Below, piece after piece: positions 26,165-35,311 of a stretch of 51,012 nucleotides of DNA. The stretch's first letter is position 1. Each line of letters begins with the position of its first letter. Source of the DNA: Dyadobacter sp. LHD-138 (GTDB lineage Bacteria > Bacteroidota > Bacteroidia > Cytophagales > Spirosomataceae); assembly GCF_030929615.1 (NCBI RefSeq), contig NZ_JAVFVU010000047.1, positions 1 through 51,012 of the forward strand, in the 5' to 3' direction. Below the pieces are notes generated by a model. That model was given only the letters and a program-made list of their open reading frames with translations. It did no database searches and was not told the DNA's origin. The position numbers were made by a program, and so were the translations under genes.

Positions 26165-27811
26165 ATGGCAGAAGTAATCCGTATGCCCAAGATGAGCGAC
26201 ACCATGGAAGAAGGTGTTATTGCAGAATGGCACAAACAAGTTGGTGATGTAATCAAATCCGGTGAAATTATAGCCGAAGTCGAGACCGACAAAGCTACTA
26301 TGGATCTTGAATCGTATTATGATGGTACTCTTCTTTATATAGGCGTAAAAAAAGGCGATGCTGTTCCTATTGACGGGATTATGGCTATCGTTGGTGAAAA
26401 AGGCGAAGATTATAAATCATTACTGGAAGAAGGTGGTGGAAACGGAAAAGCGGAGGCAAAAGAAGAAGCCAAAGCTGCACCTGTAGAAACTCCTGCACCA
26501 GCGGCTGAAAAACCTGCTGCTGCACCAGCAAAATCTACTGAAAAAATTAATGCTGCCGTAGTTCGTATGCCCAAAATGAGCGATACGATGGAAGAAGGAA
26601 CTTTGGTTTCCTGGCAGAAAAAAGTGGGTGATAAAGTAAAATCAGGAGATATTCTGGCGGAAGTTGAAACAGACAAAGCCACAATGGAACTTGAAGCATA
26701 CGAAGATGGTACTTTGCTTTATGTAGGTATCAAAGAAGGCGAAGCAGTTCCTGTTGATGGAATTATCGCGGTTATAGGTGAAGAAGGATCGAACGTTGAA
26801 GCATTGCTAGCCCGTGAAAACGGTGAAGCTGAGCCGGAAGCAGCACCTGCTGCCAGGGAAGCTGCAACAGAAGTTGTTGCTGAAAAACCAAATTCGGTTG
26901 CTGATGCAGGAGACCGTATCAAGGCTTCTCCTCTGGCACGTCGTTTGGCTGATGAAAAGGGAATTAACATCAATCAGGTAGCAGGAAGCGGTGACAATGG
27001 CCGTATCGTGAAACGTGATGTGGATGAATTCAAACCAGCTGCGAAAACAGAAGCTGCACCTGCTGCGAAAGCTGCTGAAGCCGCACCTGCGAAACCAGAA
27101 GCACAGGCAGCAGCTGCGCCTGCAAACGGCGATTTCGTCGACACGCCGGTTTCACAAATGCGTAAAACCATTGCACGTCGTTTGAGCGACAGCTTGTTTA
27201 CCGCACCGCATTTCTATGTCACCATGGAAATTGTGATGGATAAAGCGATGGCGTTACGTCCGCAATTGAACGAAGTTAGCCCGGCTAAAATTTCTTTCAA
27301 CGACTTCGTAATCAAAGCTTGTGCGATTGCATTGAAACAACATCCTGCGGTGAACTCTGCATGGTTGGGAGATAAAATCAGAAAATACAATTATGTTAAT
27401 ATCGGTGTTGCCGTAGCGGTTGACGAAGGACTTTTGGTTCCGGTAATCCGTGATGCTGACAAGAAAAATCTTTCTACCATTTCGGCAGAAGTAAAAGATT
27501 TTGCCGGTAAAGCAAAAGATAAAAAATTGCAGCCTAAAGATTGGGAAGGAAATACATTCTCGATTTCTAACCTGGGTATGTTTGGTGTAGATGAATTCAC
27601 AGCGATCATCAACCCGCCAGATTCTTGTATTTTGGCCATTGGTGGCATTAAGAAGGTAGCTGCTTTCAAAGAAGACGGAACTGTGTACCCTACTAACATC
27701 ATGAAGGTTACACTTTCTGCCGATCACCGTGTTGTTGACGGAGCACTTGCTGCTCAGTTCCTGAATACTGTGAAGAAGCTATTGGAAGAGCCGATGAGCA
27801 TGTTGGTTTAA
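26165..27811 (+). CDS. aceF: pyruvate dehydrogenase complex E2, dihydrolipoamide acetyltransferase
   Basis: E2 moves the acetyl group from lipoyl-lysine to CoA at the core of the pyruvate dehydrogenase complex. The 548-residue protein has two lipoyl domains, with lipoylated lysines at 43 and 171 (both ETDKATM). They are joined by Ala/Pro/Lys-rich linkers (about 91-130 and 215-240). An E3/E1-binding domain follows (IKASPLARRLADEKGININ, about 250-285), then another Ala/Pro linker and the catalytic domain with SADHRVVDG (His521, Asp525). E1 and E3 genes are not in the window. The two lipoyl domains are near repeats of each other. Confidence 0.95.
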   Translation: MAEVIRMPKMSDTMEEGVIAEWHKQVGDVIKSGEIIAEVETDKATMDLESYYDGTLLYIGVKKGDAVPIDGIMAIVGEKGEDYKSLLEEGGGNGKAEAKEEAKAAPVETPAPAAEKPAAAPAKSTEKINAAVVRMPKMSDTMEEGTLVSWQKKVGDKVKSGDILAEVETDKATMELEAYEDGTLLYVGIKEGEAVPVDGIIAVIGEEGSNVEALLARENGEAEPEAAPAAREAATEVVAEKPNSVADAGDRIKASPLARRLADEKGININQVAGSGDNGRIVKRDVDEFKPAAKTEAAPAAKAAEAAPAKPEAQAAAAPANGDFVDTPVSQMRKTIARRLSDSLFTAPHFYVTMEIVMDKAMALRPQLNEVSPAKISFNDFVIKACAIALKQHPAVNSAWLGDKIRKYNYVNIGVAVAVDEGLLVPVIRDADKKNLSTISAEVKDFAGKAKDKKLQPKDWEGNTFSISNLGMFGVDEFTAIINPPDSCILAIGGIKKVAAFKEDGTVYPTNIMKVTLSADHRVVDGALAAQFLNTVKKLLEEPMSMLV

Positions 27812-27836
27812 GGCCATCATTATAATTACACACGCT

Positions 27837-28115
27837 ATGGAATCAGAAGACCGCTTAAATCAGATCGAGCCGCTTATTGCTAAAATAAGTAGAAGGTTAG
27901 ACGAAATGGATGGAAGATTAGATAAAATTGCCGGATTATTAGGCAAAATTATTGAAAAATTAGATGTGATAACGGAAAGATTAGATCGAAAAACGGATCG
28001 AATGGGTGGAAAGATGGGTACTAATTCTGATGAGATAAAGAGAAGACTCATTGAAAATGAGAACTCTAGACAGGAACTCAAATCCATCTTAAACTTCCTG
28101 CAAAATCTAAACTAG
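27837..28115 (+). CDS. small coiled-coil protein of unknown function
   Basis: The 92-residue protein is almost entirely heptad-like: RRLDEMDGRLDKIAGLLGK, IIEKLDVITERLDRKTDRM and a polar C-terminal helix. There is no signal or membrane segment. Short heptads of the form LD-x-x-x-x-RLD resemble tail-fibre or haemolysin-XhlA-like coils, but without the XhlA membrane anchor; I do not assign a family. It begins 25 bases after the E2 stop and is followed by a good terminator, so it is probably the last gene of the E2 transcript. Confidence 0.65.
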   Translation: MESEDRLNQIEPLIAKISRRLDEMDGRLDKIAGLLGKIIEKLDVITERLDRKTDRMGGKMGTNSDEIKRRLIENENSRQELKSILNFLQNLN

Positions 28116-28153
28116 TTTTTCGAAATGATTTCAATTTAAAATACAATCATGTC

Positions 28154-28190
28154 AAAAGTGTCAGGTTTTATAACCTGGCACTTTTGTTTT
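28154..28190 (+). terminator. intrinsic terminator before hslV
   Basis: Fourteen-base arms 28154-28167 (AAAAGTGTCAGGTT) and 28172-28185 pair with one G-T wobble. The loop is four bases, and GTTTT follows. It ends the E2/coiled-coil transcript. Confidence 0.85.
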
Positions 28191-28253
28191 AATGAGAGAA
28201 TAAAATTTTTCTGCGGTGTAAGCAGACAATCATTCAGAATTCATAACGGGAAT

Positions 28254-28799
28254 ATGGAAAAAATACATGCAACCACCGTACTTGGTGTACTTCACAACGG
28301 TACCGTATCGCTTGGTGCGGACGGGCAGGCGACAATGGGAAATACCGTTGCCAAGAGTAATGTAAAAAAGATACGTACCCTGATGGGCGGCAAAATCCTG
28401 GTAGGGTTTGCAGGATCTACGGCTGATGCCTTTACCCTTCTTGAACGCTTTGAAGAAAAACTAAACGCATATGGTGGCAACATGAAACGTGCTGCCATCG
28501 AGCTGGCAAAAGACTGGCGTACGGATCGTTACCTGAGAAAACTGGAAGCGATGATGATCACCGCCAATAAAGAAGAAATTCTGGTGATATCCGGAACGGG
28601 CGATGTTTTAGAACCGGAAAACGGAATTGCAGCCATTGGCTCAGGGGGAAATTATGCCTTATCCGCAGCGCAGGCTTTGAAAAAACATGCTGCGCATTTA
28701 ACGGCAGAAGAAATGGTTCGTGAAGGACTTACCGTAGCCGCTGATTTGTGCATTTATACCAACCATAACCTTACGATTGAGAAAATCGCTCAATCGTAA
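28254..28799 (+). CDS. hslV: HslV, proteolytic subunit of the HslUV protease
   Basis: HslV forms a double hexameric threonine protease that degrades proteins unfolded by the HslU ATPase. From the ATG at 28254 it has 181 residues, with the catalytic Thr at residue 7 (HATTVLGVLHNG). A six-residue propeptide would be removed, as in other Bacteroidota HslV proteins. GADGQATMGNTVAKSNVKKIR and the IGSGGNYALSAAQAL block are family signatures. The longer frame from 28149 starts inside the terminator stem and has no family similarity, so it is rejected. hslU is not in the window. Confidence 0.95.
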   Translation: MEKIHATTVLGVLHNGTVSLGADGQATMGNTVAKSNVKKIRTLMGGKILVGFAGSTADAFTLLERFEEKLNAYGGNMKRAAIELAKDWRTDRYLRKLEAMMITANKEEILVISGTGDVLEPENGIAAIGSGGNYALSAAQALKKHAAHLTAEEMVREGLTVAADLCIYTNHNLTIEKIAQS

Positions 28800-28804
28800 G
28801 CCTG

Positions 28805-28843
28805 AAAACGGGTGACGTGCTTTTCACTCACGTCACCCGTTTT
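28805..28843. terminator. bidirectional terminator between hslV and the converging GNAT gene
   Basis: Perfect 15-bp arms 28805-28819 (AAAACGGGTGACGTG) and 28829-28843 enclose a nine-base loop. The A4 and T4 outer ends allow termination on both strands. It starts six bases after the hslV stop. Confidence 0.92.
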
Positions 28844-28849
28844 ACATGT

Positions 28850-29260
28850 TTATAGTTTTTTTTCAATCTTGTAATAATCAATTCCTTCTTTTACAAAGAC
28901 TTCGGAAAATTTCTCAAAACCTACCCTTTCGTAGAAATTTAACGCGTCCGCTCTGGCGTCACACCAGATCCTTTTAAAATGGGCTTCTTTGGCATAATCC
29001 ATGACAAACAGTATCATTTGCTTACCCAGGCCCTGATTTTGGAATTCAGGCAATGTGGCAAACTTTCTGAAACGTATACTTTCCCCTTCCCCAAACAATG
29101 AAATAATGGTTACCAGTTGTGCGTTCTGATACAGTCCAAAATGAATTCCCGCATCGTCTCCTTCTACCTTAACAAATTCAAAGGGTTTGTCAGGCCATAA
29201 TACCGCATGCCGGATTGGCAGGACCTCATCCAGCATAACTTTTCTGATTTCAATTCCCAT
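28850..29260 (-). CDS. GNAT N-acetyltransferase
   Basis: The 136-residue GNAT protein starts MGIEIRKVMLDEVLPIRHAVLWP, a start shared with ElaA-like and related small acetyltransferases. It has IRFRKFATLPEFQNQGLGKQMILFVMDYA, containing the acetyl-CoA loop QNQGLG at about residues 74-79, and the C-terminal NFYERVGFEKFSEVF. The substrate is unknown. It begins eight bases after the dacB stop on the minus strand, so the two are probably co-transcribed, ending at the shared terminator. Confidence 0.9.
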   Translation of the reverse strand: MGIEIRKVMLDEVLPIRHAVLWPDKPFEFVKVEGDDAGIHFGLYQNAQLVTIISLFGEGESIRFRKFATLPEFQNQGLGKQMILFVMDYAKEAHFKRIWCDARADALNFYERVGFEKFSEVFVKEGIDYYKIEKKL

Positions 29261-29268
29261 AAAAATGA

Positions 29269-30741
29269 TTATAATTCAGCCAGCAATGTCATGAGCCTGA
29301 CCAGCTCTTCCGATACAGTCCGGCTGCTTTCCTGTTGATATTTATTTGCGATCATGGCAAAACTCAACACCGCTCCGGATTTGGTCGTTACATAACCGGC
29401 ATAGGCTCTCGTCCCCTCAATGGAACCGCTTTTTGCATGAATATTGCCTGCCGCCTTCGTGCCCTTCCCCAAATTCCTGACGGTTCCTTTAAGACCTAAA
29501 ACGGCAATACTCTTATAAAAATCGGGATAGGAAGCCTCCTTGGTGACAAGGCTCAAAATATCGGTGAGGTTATGCGTTGTAATGGATCCCGACGGTGACA
29601 GTCCGCTTCCATCCTTGATAAAAAAACCTCGCATATCAGCCTTTCTGTTCAGCCAGTAGTTGGTTACCGCCCTGGCCGCATCGTCATAGTCAGATTTGCC
29701 TTCCAACTGTTTTCCCGCTTTTTTCAGAAATGCATCCGCATATAAATTCACACTCCAGAAATTAGCCTGCTGGCAGATATCTCTCAATGGCGGTGATTTG
29801 TATTCATCCAGAACCTTCTTACCCGTTGGCAGCAGCAAGCCTGAAATTCCCTTTACAGCTGGCGATTCAGCTACAAACGTGATGGTACCGGATAGATTTT
29901 GTTTTAAAGCATACGCTGCGTACGTCGCCGGATCCGGAATGGATCCTTTCACCGAAAAGCTCGCGAGACCTTTTGGTACAGTTCCCGTCAGTACAATCTG
30001 ACTGCTCAACGGGTTTCCATAAATAACCGTTTTGTCCCCCGAACCTCTTTCGCCGGTCGTTACTCGATTGGTAAAAACAAGATAAGGTATGGCGGGTTCA
30101 ATACCAAGCAAAGTCGTCGGGTCGCCTTCATCAACACCGGGTTTGAATTTAATCCGGTACTGGTTATCGTTAAAATTAAGTCCGGACACACCGGCTCCGT
30201 AGTAATTCCCCAGATCACCCCAGATCCAGCTGTCCGCCAGGGTACTGCTGTCGAAATAAGACGCATCAGCCAGAATATCTCCTTTGATGTATTTGATCCC
30301 CAGTTTCTGGATCGCGGCCGTCCACCGGTTTACAAGCTGTGTGCTCCCGGGGTATTCTTTAAAACGATCGCTGCCCAGCGAAGGATCTCCCGTTCCGCGG
30401 ATATAAATATTGCCAACGAGCGTATCTTTTTTTATCAAACCATCATATTCCAAAAAAGTCTGGTATCTGAAATCACCTCCCAAAACAGAAAGAATTGTTG
30501 CGGTGCTCACTAGTTTAAGTATGGAGGCCGATGGCAAAGATTTTTCAGAATTAATCGCAAAAATAGTTTTCTTATCGGCCACGGATTTTACGCTTACAGA
30601 CAATGTTCCGTTCCTGATCAGCTCACTGTTTTGGAGCTCAAGCACGGCATCGCTAAAACCCGTTAATGCCAAACTATCAATGGATTGAGCCTTTATCTCA
30701 TGCAGGATCAGCATACAGAAAAAGGTAAATATTAATTTCAT
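29269..30741 (-). CDS. dacB: D-alanyl-D-alanine carboxypeptidase/endopeptidase (PBP4-like, peptidase S13)
   Basis: These periplasmic penicillin-binding proteins trim or cleave peptidoglycan cross-links. The 490-residue protein has a signal peptide (about 1-19, ending IKAQS). The catalytic SxxK is at Ser73-Lys76 (SASILK). The third motif is KSG in HAKSGSIEGTRAYAG, and the central DGSGLSPSGSIT holds the SxN-type element. The large insertion between SxxK and SxN, containing GDPSLGSDRF, ADSWIWGDLGNYYGAG and GLNFNDN, is characteristic of S13. It is followed at eight bases by a GNAT gene. No promoter was pinpointed in the 286-bp gap upstream. Confidence 0.94.
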   Translation of the reverse strand: MKLIFTFFCMLILHEIKAQSIDSLALTGFSDAVLELQNSELIRNGTLSVSVKSVADKKTIFAINSEKSLPSASILKLVSTATILSVLGGDFRYQTFLEYDGLIKKDTLVGNIYIRGTGDPSLGSDRFKEYPGSTQLVNRWTAAIQKLGIKYIKGDILADASYFDSSTLADSWIWGDLGNYYGAGVSGLNFNDNQYRIKFKPGVDEGDPTTLLGIEPAIPYLVFTNRVTTGERGSGDKTVIYGNPLSSQIVLTGTVPKGLASFSVKGSIPDPATYAAYALKQNLSGTITFVAESPAVKGISGLLLPTGKKVLDEYKSPPLRDICQQANFWSVNLYADAFLKKAGKQLEGKSDYDDAARAVTNYWLNRKADMRGFFIKDGSGLSPSGSITTHNLTDILSLVTKEASYPDFYKSIAVLGLKGTVRNLGKGTKAAGNIHAKSGSIEGTRAYAGYVTTKSGAVLSFAMIANKYQQESSRTVSEELVRLMTLLAEL

Positions 30742-30982
30742 AAATCTTTATTTGGTCTGAGCCGATTAAAAAAAAGATGCATTCTCATGCTAAACTATAT
30801 AGACTTCCGCAATTCTACGCCTCTTTTTTGATACTTTTGTAGTTAAATATTTAAGTTAAGTTGATTATATTCCGCAACAATTGCCGTGATTACATAAGCA
30901 TTATTTTGCCGTTCACGTTTTTACTTCAATTTAATCTTTTTGATTGACCATTACGATTCGAAATAATATTGTTTTTTCTCAC

Positions 30983-31024
30983 ATGGAGGAAGATCATCAT
31001 ATAGATATTCACGGTATTACATAA
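30983..31024 (+). CDS. possible 13-codon leader peptide upstream of the beta-CASP gene
   Basis: ATG at 30983 opens a short frame encoding MEEDHHIDIHGIT, ending with TAA three bases before the start of the beta-CASP gene and in the same frame. It is rich in acidic residues and His. Position suggests possible translational coupling or a leader, but a frame this short may be chance. The remaining 30742-30982 holds no gene that I see. Confidence 0.2.
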   Translation: MEEDHHIDIHGIT

Positions 31025-31027
31025 CAC

Positions 31028-32452
31028 ATGAAATTGACATTTTGGGGAGCCGCCCAACAAGTTACCGGCAGTATGTTTCTACTGGAAACAGACGACTACC
31101 GGATCTTGATCGATTGCGGCTCGGACTTTGATTTAGACGAAAAAGACAGAAGAACACGCTATGATGAACAAAAAAGTGTTTTCCCTTTTGATGCAAGTTT
31201 AATAAACACGGTGCTGCTAACACATGCACATATCGACCACTCCGGCAACATTCCCAACTTGTTTAAAGAGGGTTTTGAAGGAAGAGTCGTTTGTACAGAA
31301 CCTACCCTTGCCCTTACATCCCTGCTGTTAAAAGATGCTGCCAACCTGCATCAGAAACGGTTGCATGCCCAAAACGGCTCTTCCAACAGAAAACGCGGCA
31401 GAAAAAAGAAGGACCTTCCCCGGGATTATTTCGTGGAAAAAAATGTCGTTGAAGCACTGGATAATTTTGTCCCGGTTTCCTTCGGCCAGCGCTACCGGAT
31501 TGCTGATCATGTTTCGATTACATTTTATGCAGCCGGACACCTGCTGGGTGCGGCACATATTGTCGTTGAGATTACTGAAAACGGAGAAAAAAAACGGATC
31601 TGTTTTTCCGGGGACATTGGCAGAAGCAACTATCCACTGCTGATTGATCCGCAGGAAGTACCGCAGGTTGATTATCTTATTTGCGAGTCGACATACGGGA
31701 ACCGTTTGCACGAGGACACCACCTCTCCGGCGACAGCCCTTGCGGATGTGATCAAACGCACCTGTGTTGACATTCCCGGAAGACTTATCATTCCCTCTTT
31801 CAGTGTTGGACGGACACAGGCTTTGCTTTACACGCTCAACAAAATTTACGCAGACCATGCTTTCCCTAACCTGAAAGTATTTTCGGATAGCCCGCTTGCA
31901 CATAGCAGCACAAAAGTTTATCAGCGGTATGTACGGCTTTTGAATAAGGAAGCGCGAAATTTCCATACAGACAACGATATCCTGTTTGATTTTGAAAATC
32001 TGATATACCTCGAAAGTTCGGATGCCAGTCGTGCAGTATCCAATTACAACGAGCCTTGTATCATCATTTCTTCTTCGGGCATGGTGCAGGGAGGCCGCGT
32101 TGAACAACATGTGGAGGCCAACATCGGTAACCCATACGCAACCATCCTGATGATTGGCTATGCATCTGAAGGGACGCTGGGCTGGAGGCTTTTGAACGGG
32201 CAGGATAGCATTTCGATTCGCGGAAACAAGCTGCCTGTCTTGGCTAATATTGAAAAAATTGACGTATTTAGCGGCCACGGAGACCAAAATGACTTAATCC
32301 GGTTTGTGAAAATGCAGGATCCCGAGAAATTAAAGGCTGTCTTTTTGGTTCACGGAGAAGAACAAAGCATGTCTGATTTTCAAACTAAAATTAATGAAAT
32401 CGGCTACAATACGGTAGAAATACCGTCAAGAGGACGTTCCTATGAACTTTAG
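31028..32452 (+). CDS. beta-CASP metallo-beta-lactamase-fold ribonuclease
   Basis: The protein belongs to the CPSF73/Ysh1-like branch of zinc-dependent RNA-processing nucleases. In 474 residues it has the metal site THAHIDH at about 65-71, AAGHLLGAAHIV with a further ligand, FSGDIGR, the beta-CASP insertion with CESTYGNRLH and IPSFSVGRTQALLY, ISSSGMVQGGR, and the RMMBL ending with FSGHGDQNDL and VHGEEQSM. A basic stretch (SSNRKRGRKKKD, about 118-129) may touch RNA. It starts a closely spaced run with accA 26 bases downstream. The RNA target is unknown. Confidence 0.92.
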   Translation: MKLTFWGAAQQVTGSMFLLETDDYRILIDCGSDFDLDEKDRRTRYDEQKSVFPFDASLINTVLLTHAHIDHSGNIPNLFKEGFEGRVVCTEPTLALTSLLLKDAANLHQKRLHAQNGSSNRKRGRKKKDLPRDYFVEKNVVEALDNFVPVSFGQRYRIADHVSITFYAAGHLLGAAHIVVEITENGEKKRICFSGDIGRSNYPLLIDPQEVPQVDYLICESTYGNRLHEDTTSPATALADVIKRTCVDIPGRLIIPSFSVGRTQALLYTLNKIYADHAFPNLKVFSDSPLAHSSTKVYQRYVRLLNKEARNFHTDNDILFDFENLIYLESSDASRAVSNYNEPCIIISSSGMVQGGRVEQHVEANIGNPYATILMIGYASEGTLGWRLLNGQDSISIRGNKLPVLANIEKIDVFSGHGDQNDLIRFVKMQDPEKLKAVFLVHGEEQSMSDFQTKINEIGYNTVEIPSRGRSYEL

Positions 32453-32478
32453 TCCTGGCCACAAAGAAGAAATATAAC

Positions 32479-33432
32479 ATGAGAACATACCTTGATTTTG
32501 AAAAACCAATGGCCGAGCTAGAACGTAAGCTCGAAGAGATGAAGGCGTTAGCACAACAAAATAACGTTGATGTTTCTGATGCCATTTCCCTGCTGGAAAA
32601 CAATATTACTGAACTTCGTAAGGAAATTTTCGGAAAGCTTACCAGCTGGCAGCGTGTGCAGCTTTCACGCCATCCGGACCGCCCTTATACGCTGGACTAT
32701 ATCCAGTTGATTTGTGATGAATTTATCGAACTTCACGGTGACCGTCAGGTACGCGACGATCCGGCTATGATTGGCGGACTTGCCAATATCGATGGGCAGA
32801 CTTTCATGCTTATTGGTCAGCAGAAAGGCCGTAATACCAAACAGCGCCAGCACCGCAACTTCGGAATGCCAAATCCGGAAGGTTACCGCAAAGCTTTGCG
32901 TCTGATGAAAATGGCTGAAAAATTCAATATCCCCATCGTTACTTTGGTGGATACCCCCGGTGCATTTCCCGGAATGGAAGCCGAAGAGCGCGGACAAGGG
33001 GAAGCCATTGCGCGTAATATCAAAGAAATGTTCCTGTTAAAAGTACCGGTTATCTGTATTGTGATCGGGGAAGGTGCTTCCGGCGGAGCGATCGGTATTG
33101 CCATCGGCGACCGCGTTTTGATGCTGGAAAATACCTGGTATTCTGTAATTTCTCCTGAAAACTGCTCGACCATTTTATGGCGCAGCTGGGATTTCAAAGA
33201 ACAGGCTGCCGAAGCGATGAAGATCACAGCCAAGGATATGAAAAATAATAAGCTGATTGATGGTATTGTTCCTGAGCCACTTGGCGGAGCACACCTGGAT
33301 CACGCATGGATGGCTGCCGAACTGAAGAAAACCATTCTGAATAATTTTAAAGAAATTTCTTCTATTTCTCCCCAGAAAAGAATCGATCAGCGTATCGATA
33401 AATTCTGTGCAATGGGTGTGGTTGTAGAATAA
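32479..33432 (+). CDS. accA: acetyl-CoA carboxylase carboxyltransferase subunit alpha
   Basis: AccA with AccD transfers the carboxyl group from biotin to acetyl-CoA to make malonyl-CoA, the first step of fatty-acid synthesis. The 317 residues match the family: start YLDFEKPMAELERKLEEMK, then RPYTLDYIQLICDEFIELHGDR, GQQKGRNTKQR, NFGMPNPEGYRKALRLMKMAEKF, and the carboxyltransferase core TLVDTPGAFPGMEAEERGQGEAIARN with GEGASGGAIGIAIGDRVLM. It lies 26 bases after the beta-CASP gene and 18 before the HAD gene, probably one transcript. accD and accBC are not in the window. Confidence 0.97.
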   Translation: MRTYLDFEKPMAELERKLEEMKALAQQNNVDVSDAISLLENNITELRKEIFGKLTSWQRVQLSRHPDRPYTLDYIQLICDEFIELHGDRQVRDDPAMIGGLANIDGQTFMLIGQQKGRNTKQRQHRNFGMPNPEGYRKALRLMKMAEKFNIPIVTLVDTPGAFPGMEAEERGQGEAIARNIKEMFLLKVPVICIVIGEGASGGAIGIAIGDRVLMLENTWYSVISPENCSTILWRSWDFKEQAAEAMKITAKDMKNNKLIDGIVPEPLGGAHLDHAWMAAELKKTILNNFKEISSISPQKRIDQRIDKFCAMGVVVE

Positions 33433-33450
33433 ACAAGCTTATAGCCGTTC

Positions 33451-34086
33451 ATGAAAAATAGCCGTATTAAGAATATAGTTTTTGACCTCGGTGACGTCAT
33501 CCTTAACATTGACGTCCCTCTTGCTTCCAGTAATTTTGGCCAACTAAGTGGTAAGGAACAGCATGAAATCCTGACACTTTTCAAAGAAAAGGAGCTCTTC
33601 CGCTTGTTTGAAACCGGATTGGTGGATGAAGACGGATTTAGGAACATGATCAGGGAACTGCTTGAATTCCCCGACTGGTCGGAAGAAATTATTGATACGG
33701 CATGGAACAGCCTGTTACTGGATATTCCCCCGGCACGCATTGAGCTGATCAAAGCATTGAGCAAAAATTACCGTTTGTTCCTGTTGAGCAACACGAGTTC
33801 AATTCATATCAAACAGGTGAATAAAATTTTGCATGCAGCATCCGGTGTTGAAAAGCTGGATGATTTATTTGAAAAAGTTTACCTCTCCTATGAAATGGGG
33901 CTGATGAAACCGAACCCTGAAATTTACCTTCAGGTGCTGCGCGAATCGGGTCTGGTAGCAGAGGAAACGCTTTTCCTTGACGACAATGCAGACAATATAA
34001 CAGCAGCTTCCAAATTAGGCATCGACACAATTCTCGTACAAAAGCCTGTCACAATACTGGACTATCTTAAAGATTATGTCGCCTAA
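33451..34086 (+). CDS. HAD-superfamily phosphatase
   Basis: Haloacid-dehalogenase-type hydrolases use an aspartate nucleophile to cleave phosphate esters. The 211-residue protein has motif I VFDLGDVILNID (about 9-20), motif II LFLLSNTSS, the lysine in GLMKPNPEIY, and acidic motif FLDDNADNI. The cap pattern is of subfamily IA, as in YihX (glucose-1-phosphate phosphatase). The substrate is not determined. Its last 11 bases overlap the start of the site-2 protease gene, which implies translational coupling. Confidence 0.9.
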   Translation: MKNSRIKNIVFDLGDVILNIDVPLASSNFGQLSGKEQHEILTLFKEKELFRLFETGLVDEDGFRNMIRELLEFPDWSEEIIDTAWNSLLLDIPPARIELIKALSKNYRLFLLSNTSSIHIKQVNKILHAASGVEKLDDLFEKVYLSYEMGLMKPNPEIYLQVLRESGLVAEETLFLDDNADNITAASKLGIDTILVQKPVTILDYLKDYVA

Positions 34087-35272
34087 TACCCGTACCCACC
34101 TGATTCAGGGATTGCTTTTTCTTGCCACCATTATCACCACCACCATGGCGGGTGCAGAATGGATGTTTGGCAATATTTTTTCCTTCGTAAGCTCGGCTGT
34201 TCATTTTTTAGCCGAAAAAATGTCAGGAAAAAATATACCACTGACAGGCACACCCATGGGCTGGACCCAGTTTTTCGCCGGTTTTCAGTTCTCAATCCCG
34301 TTTTTGGCTATTCTGACGATCCACGAGTTCGGACATTATTTTACAGCCAAATCGCATCAGGTTAAGGTTACGCTCCCCTATTACATTCCGTTGTGGTTTG
34401 GGATTTCTCAAAGTATCGGTACGATGGGTGCTTTTATTCGGATTACATCGGTGGTTCGTTCCAGGTTGAAGTTCTTTGATATTGGTATTGCAGGGCCTCT
34501 GGCCGGGTTTATTGCTGCGCTGGTGGTTTTGTATTATGGCTTTACACACCTGCCGCCTCCCGAATATATTTTTACCATCCACCCGGAATATGCACGTTAC
34601 GGATTAAGTTATCCGCAGTTTGCCTATGAAAATGCCGAAGGAAACTTAGCCCTGGGCGACAACATCCTGTTTTGGTTCTTTAAAACCTTTATTGCCGACC
34701 CTGCACGTTTGCCCCATACCTATGAGATCATTCACTATCCCTATATTTTCGCCGGATATCTGGCGCTGTTTTTTACCTCATTAAACCTGATTCCGATCGG
34801 ACAACTTGACGGTGGCCATATCCTTTACGGAATGATCGGCAAAAAGAAATTCGACGTTGTAGCGCCTGCGCTTTTTATCGCCTTTATCTTTTACGCGGGT
34901 TTGGGCATGTTCAGGGCTGAGGATTTCGCGATCAGCAGTGATGCAGTATTTTACGAGCATTTGCTTTCCCTGTTCATCTACATTTATTTCCTTTATATCT
35001 GTCTGAGAAAAATCAGCGATAATCCGGCAAATGCCATTATGCTGAGTCTGATGATTGTGGTTGCACAGTTCGGCGCCACATACATCCGTCCTGACTGGGA
35101 AGGTTATTCAGGGTTTCTTCCCTTCGTTTTTATTCTGGGACGCTTTTTAGGAATCCGTCACCCCGAAACCGAAGATAATAAACCCATCGGAACGGCCCGG
35201 ATGGTCCTCGGTATATTTGCACTGATCATCTTCATTATTTCGTTTAGTCCGAAACCATTCATTGTTCTCTGA
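34076..35272 (+). CDS. site-2-type intramembrane metalloprotease (peptidase M50)
   Basis: S2P-family enzymes cut membrane-spanning regulators or signal peptides inside the membrane. The 398-residue polytopic protein has HEFGH at 83-87 in a membrane segment and GQLDGGHILYGM near 242, giving the third zinc ligand, Asp. This matches the eukaryote-like/archaeal group without PDZ domains. About seven to eight hydrophobic segments are seen. The start overlaps the HAD gene by 11 bases. Context (accA, acyltransferase) suggests envelope or lipid control, by inference. The substrate is unknown; no anti-sigma factor is nearby. Confidence 0.9.
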   Translation: MSPNTRTHLIQGLLFLATIITTTMAGAEWMFGNIFSFVSSAVHFLAEKMSGKNIPLTGTPMGWTQFFAGFQFSIPFLAILTIHEFGHYFTAKSHQVKVTLPYYIPLWFGISQSIGTMGAFIRITSVVRSRLKFFDIGIAGPLAGFIAALVVLYYGFTHLPPPEYIFTIHPEYARYGLSYPQFAYENAEGNLALGDNILFWFFKTFIADPARLPHTYEIIHYPYIFAGYLALFFTSLNLIPIGQLDGGHILYGMIGKKKFDVVAPALFIAFIFYAGLGMFRAEDFAISSDAVFYEHLLSLFIYIYFLYICLRKISDNPANAIMLSLMIVVAQFGATYIRPDWEGYSGFLPFVFILGRFLGIRHPETEDNKPIGTARMVLGIFALIIFIISFSPKPFIVL

Positions 35273-35311
35273 ACTAACTGACCGGGCTAATTACCTTGTT
35301 ATGTCAAACCG

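Noticed and set aside
26165..26700. Repeat caused by a mobile element in the E2 gene
   Set aside because: The two similar blocks are the tandem lipoyl domains, a normal feature of E2 proteins.
27254..27727. 157-codon minus-strand frame inside the E2 gene
   Set aside because: Antisense to the conserved catalytic domain; composition is that of a shadow frame.
28149..28253. Upstream extension of hslV
   Set aside because: It begins inside a terminator stem, adds residues unlike any HslV, and would displace the catalytic Thr from the N-terminus.
31328..32287. 319-codon open frame on the minus strand opposite the beta-CASP gene
   Set aside because: The plus-strand gene has complete family motifs over the same bases. 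The antisense frame has no recognisable domain and is a codon-bias shadow.
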